Below are positions 6,101 to 7,668 of a DNA stretch of 7,668 nucleotides, one piece after another (positions within the stretch are counted from its first letter, which is position 1; each line of letters starts with the position of its first letter). The notes beneath the pieces were generated by a model that saw nothing but the letters and a program-made list of their open reading frames with translations, did no database searches and had not been told where the DNA came from. The translations under genes were made by a program, and so were the position numbers. The stretch lies in the NCBI GenBank assembly GCA_947364965.1, contig CANAUU010000048.1, positions 1 to 7,668 of the forward strand. Direction: 5' to 3'. This DNA comes from an uncultured Candidatus Saccharibacteria bacterium. Lineage in GTDB: Bacteria; Patescibacteriota; Saccharimonadia; Saccharimonadales; Saccharimonadaceae.

Positions 6101-6429
6101 GAAAAGCAACTATCCCAATCCTGCCCACGCCGAATGATATCGAGCTGAAGGGCATACTAACGGCTGATAAAACTATTTTAGCCAGCCCAGAAAACGGTTT
6201 TGAAAAAGTAGCCCAAGTCTTCCCGAATGATTATATCCGCATAGAATATGCGGGGCGTGTTGTGGAGGGGTATTATGTTAAATATGGCATTGCTGGTGGC
6301 CAAATAACACTTATGCCGCATAATTGCCCGGACAAGACGGGAGCCCTACCAACATGCTGTCTTGGGAAAGCCATAAATATCAAAACCCTTCCAATTTCCG
6401 TTCTCGGTGACAACTACGAGTTTGAATAA
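3157..6429 (+). CDS. cas9: CRISPR-associated endonuclease Cas9, subtype II-C
   Basis: Cas9 is the RNA-guided effector that cuts both strands of DNA matching the crRNA. The 1,090-residue length from the GTG at 3157 is typical of II-C. In order: RuvC-I SLGLDIGTTSIGWAVI with catalytic D8; arginine-rich bridge helix about 52-74 (ARSARRRLRRRRQRL); helical recognition lobe about 75-455; RuvC-II IKIECANDL with E492; HNH at about 545-610 with D572-H573 (EIDHIVPFSR) and N596; RuvC-III CHHAVDACI with H710 and D713; then the wedge and PAM-interacting region to the C-terminus. All catalytic residues are present, so it should be active. HNH H573 and N596 are spaced as in the Neisseria meningitidis enzyme. 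Unusually, HNH also carries CxxC pairs (C551/C554 and C592/C595) that should bind zinc. The stop codon is 2 bases before cas1. PAM preference cannot be read from sequence. Confidence 0.97.
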   Translation: MRYSLGLDIGTTSIGWAVINEDKNRIEDVGVRIFERPENPKNGDSLAKPRRDARSARRRLRRRRQRLDYLKQFFINHNLLTPQEVQDLLTYDSAHTHKDPYELRAKALQEKIPNDELFVALYHIAKRRGYKSNRKAVEEKDKESGRVLQAIKENQHLLAQYNNSVAQTLLEDKKFEKHKRNKADDYTNSFIRADFEREILAILQTQNWSQNDIDELLTKPNKGLFYQRPFMTKELIQKMRGQCQLEKDQPRAPRASYTFEIFRLASDLANLTYNSKERLTKEQIKVCIEQAKKQKTVTYKTIHNIIFPDKDAYFKFDYIRGKKKEGEDPEKNAFCNLKFYHAIKDAYKNHPSDWQELQDNVELFDKIGEIITENKDDETLFAELQKLELSDKIIEELMKLSFSGFGHLSTKAIKNLMPYILEGKTYLEAGAIAYPDQFANQLSGDENELPPLSEDELHQLTNPVVKRAISQTRKVINTVIKKHGSPYQIKIECANDLARNAQERSKIKKQQDENQAYNEKVKQKLEELGVANPTGQQIIKYKLREQQCGKCAYCGAALSTDIFTDDKQSEIDHIVPFSRCGNDRFNNKVLVCPVCNQEKGDKTPFEKWGQDPERWQKIIDLANSLTGKSDAKRSRILCETAPKEDRQAHALNDTRYIVRFVSQYIRKNLRFAEDADGKQKVITPAGATTNYLRKMYGIGSKDREANNCHHAVDACIIATVSQGQIQRVSEWNKYKEQGAKRHTLLWEDENGETRQITKVDYEVMRQELAPWPDFAKEVRIRTGMAHDAGEIENLTDFRDKFRSFESYDADFLETLHPLFVSRMPKRSLNGKIHEETIRSPKPTADGRRTARKRLDKKFAQNYVKCQKEGKPENSYLENSVLPESDIVLYRQLKQLLEEKGENAFDEPVYKNNKTIDKNGHLLSPVSTVKVYEKKPNTSGVYLNNGTQFADNGKTLCLNIYRRKMSDGNYKFFAAPLYAHSLRKATIPILPTPNDIELKGILTADKTILASPENGFEKVAQVFPNDYIRIEYAGRVVEGYYVKYGIAGGQITLMPHNCPDKTGALPTCCLGKAINIKTLPISVLGDNYEFE

Positions 6430-6431
6430 CT

Positions 6432-7331
6432 ATGTCATGGCGAGTGGTAGCAATCGAAAAGCCTGCAAAATTAAGTCTGCGCGATAATAAGCTAGTTATC
6501 AAACAGGACGAAGAAGTAGCCTTACCACTTGAGGATGTCGACAGTCTAATCGTTGACAATCACGAGGTAGTCTTAACCGCAAATATCCTCGCCGCATTGG
6601 CTGAGTTTGGCGTCAACGCCTTGATTTGCGATGATAGGCATCTGCCAGCAACGATTATTCTGCCACATGGGAAAGCGGCCCGTAGCTCCAAGAATGCCCG
6701 TGCGCAGCTCGGTATGTCAGCACCGCTTCGTAAACAACTTTGGCGCAAGAATATCATCCAGAAAATCAATAATCAAGCTGATGTTCTTGAGAAGAACGAT
6801 TTTCTGGATGCGGCCTCTAAGCTGCGTAAGCTCGCAGCTACCGTGCGCTCTGGTGACGTTTCGAACAATGAAGGAGTGGCGGCAAGGATATATTTCGATG
6901 TCTTGCTCGGTGATGCAACGCGCCGACAGTCCATGTGGCATAATTCGGCATTAAACTATGCCTATGCCATAGTACGCGGAACCATAGCGCGCTCGGTGGC
7001 GTCCAGGGGGTTCATTACTGAGCTTGGCATCAACCATCATTCAGAGCTCAATCAATACAATTTGGTTGATGATCTTATTGAGAGTTTCCGCCCGCTGGTT
7101 GATGATTATGTTTTGTCAAAAATCGCCCCTCTCCATCTGGGTGATGAATACGATTCGAGCCTTACTCAAGCCGACCGACATCTTCTACTTGATATTTTAA
7201 ACCAGTATGGTATAATTCTTGACAGAAGGTATACTATCAAACATATCACCGACCTTGTAGTAGGAAGTTTTCTAGAGGCAATTCTGGAAGATAGCACCGA
7301 TAAGTTTGAACTACCAACGATTGTTAAATAA
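6432..7331 (+). CDS. cas1: CRISPR adaptation integrase Cas1, type II
   Basis: Cas1 is the metal-dependent integrase that, with Cas2, inserts new spacers at the leader end of the array. At 299 residues its length is normal for type II. The N-terminal beta-rich domain runs to about residue 80 and the helical catalytic domain fills the rest. The expected metal ligands are present: E147 in NNEGVAARIYF, H202 in LGINHHSE and E217 in DLIESFRP. The ATG at 6432 is 2 bases after the cas9 stop and has no clear ribosome binding site, so translation is probably coupled to cas9. The conserved MSWRVV start, common in type II Cas1 proteins, supports it. No cas4 or csn2 lies beside it, as expected for II-C. 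Confidence 0.96.
   Translation: MSWRVVAIEKPAKLSLRDNKLVIKQDEEVALPLEDVDSLIVDNHEVVLTANILAALAEFGVNALICDDRHLPATIILPHGKAARSSKNARAQLGMSAPLRKQLWRKNIIQKINNQADVLEKNDFLDAASKLRKLAATVRSGDVSNNEGVAARIYFDVLLGDATRRQSMWHNSALNYAYAIVRGTIARSVASRGFITELGINHHSELNQYNLVDDLIESFRPLVDDYVLSKIAPLHLGDEYDSSLTQADRHLLLDILNQYGIILDRRYTIKHITDLVVGSFLEAILEDSTDKFELPTIVK
7189..7216 (+). promoter_or_regulatory. Possible internal promoter near the 3' end of cas1
   Basis: TTGATA (7189-7194, 5 of 6 consensus bases) is followed after 16 bases by TATAAT (7211-7216), with a TG one base before the hexamer (extended -10). Transcription would start near 7223, about 117 bases before cas2. It could boost cas2 and an array lying beyond the window. 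It lies in coding sequence and may be fortuitous. Confidence 0.4.
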
Positions 7332-7339
7332 TTGGAATT

Positions 7340-7666
7340 ATGATATCGAACCGTTTTATGCGTGCAATGGTGATTTTCGACTTGCCGGTCATCACGAAAA
7401 AGGAGCGCAAGCTTGCTACGAGCTTCCGTAAATTTTTGCTTGATGATGGGTTTGAAATGCTGCAATACTCGGTTTATACACGATTGTGTCCAGATCGAGA
7501 TAACGCGAACACTCATTTGGAAAGGATTAAAAAAATGGCTCCGCAAACTGGTTCAATACGGATGTTAATGCTAACGGAACACCAATTTGCAAACATGAAC
7601 GTCGTCTCCGGTGAGAAAACCGTTCAAGAGCTCAAGAATACTCCCCAACAACTCGCGTTTTTCTAG
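7340..7666 (+). CDS. cas2: CRISPR adaptation protein Cas2
   Basis: Cas2 forms the central dimer of the Cas1-Cas2 integration complex, where it acts mainly as a scaffold and ruler for the incoming spacer. The 108-residue protein is complete, ending at a TAG 2 bases before the window edge. It shows the family's N-terminal strand with the conserved aspartate (FMRAMVIFDLP, D14), then FRKFLLDDGFEMLQYSVYTRLC, which matches the second strand and dimer interface of type II Cas2. The end NTPQQLAFF resembles the C-terminal strand of type II Cas2 proteins. ATG 7340 lies 8 bases after the cas1 stop with a weak GGA nearby. A later ATG at 7358 is possible, but type II Cas2 proteins usually begin with a short RFMR-like lead, so the first is preferred. 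Confidence 0.95.
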   Translation: MISNRFMRAMVIFDLPVITKKERKLATSFRKFLLDDGFEMLQYSVYTRLCPDRDNANTHLERIKKMAPQTGSIRMLMLTEHQFANMNVVSGEKTVQELKNTPQQLAFF

Positions 7667-7668
7667 AT

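Noticed and set aside
1..7668. Alternative genetic code (UGA as glycine) as in Gracilibacteria
   Set aside because: Six conserved proteins, five complete and the exporter partial, are continuous under the standard code, and no in-frame TGA interrupts conserved sequence.
1..7668. Insertion sequences, attachment sites or tRNA genes
   Set aside because: No transposase or integrase frame other than Cas1, no terminal inverted repeats around a gene, and no cloverleaf-like sequence was found by eye.

Overview
The window looks like a chromosomal segment of a small-genome bacterium carrying a compact type II-C CRISPR-Cas operon beside housekeeping genes. The standard genetic code fits: every long frame stays open with TAA or TAG stops and none needs TGA read as glycine. 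This argues against Gracilibacteria and Absconditabacteria. The near-leaderless extended -10 promoters, TTG/GTG starts and small type II-C Cas9 would suit a Candidate Phyla Radiation lineage such as Saccharibacteria. That is an inference from general style, not from a diagnostic marker.

Layout. Positions 1-754 (minus) hold the N-terminal membrane part of an ABC exporter that runs off the left edge. Positions 755-850 hold its promoter and a hairpin terminator that closes the next gene. Positions 851-2161 (minus) encode a complete alpha2-type glycyl-tRNA synthetase. A 54-bp divergent intergenic region (2162-2215) carries two back-to-back extended -10 promoters that form a perfect inverted repeat. 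Positions 2216-2938 (plus) encode an unrecognised four-helix membrane protein. Positions 2939-3156 are non-coding: a consensus-like promoter, a probable tracrRNA with two or three hairpins, and the cas9 promoter. Then come cas9 (3157-6429), cas1 (6432-7331) and cas2 (7340-7666), closely packed on the plus strand. The window stops 2 bases after cas2, so the CRISPR array, if it lies there, is just out of view.

How the parts work together. Cas1 and Cas2 would integrate new spacers into the array. Cas9 with tracrRNA and crRNA would cleave matching DNA using its RuvC and HNH nuclease sites, all of whose catalytic residues are present. Absence of csn2 and cas4 among the contiguous genes and the ~1,090-residue Cas9 place the system in subtype II-C. 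The points most worth checking are the non-coding RNA upstream of cas9, an IscB-like four-cysteine zinc site inside an otherwise Neisseria-like HNH domain, a strong promoter-like sequence inside cas1, and the palindromic divergent promoter pair. I found no mobile element, tRNA, rRNA or CRISPR array inside the window, and no wholly new defence system.
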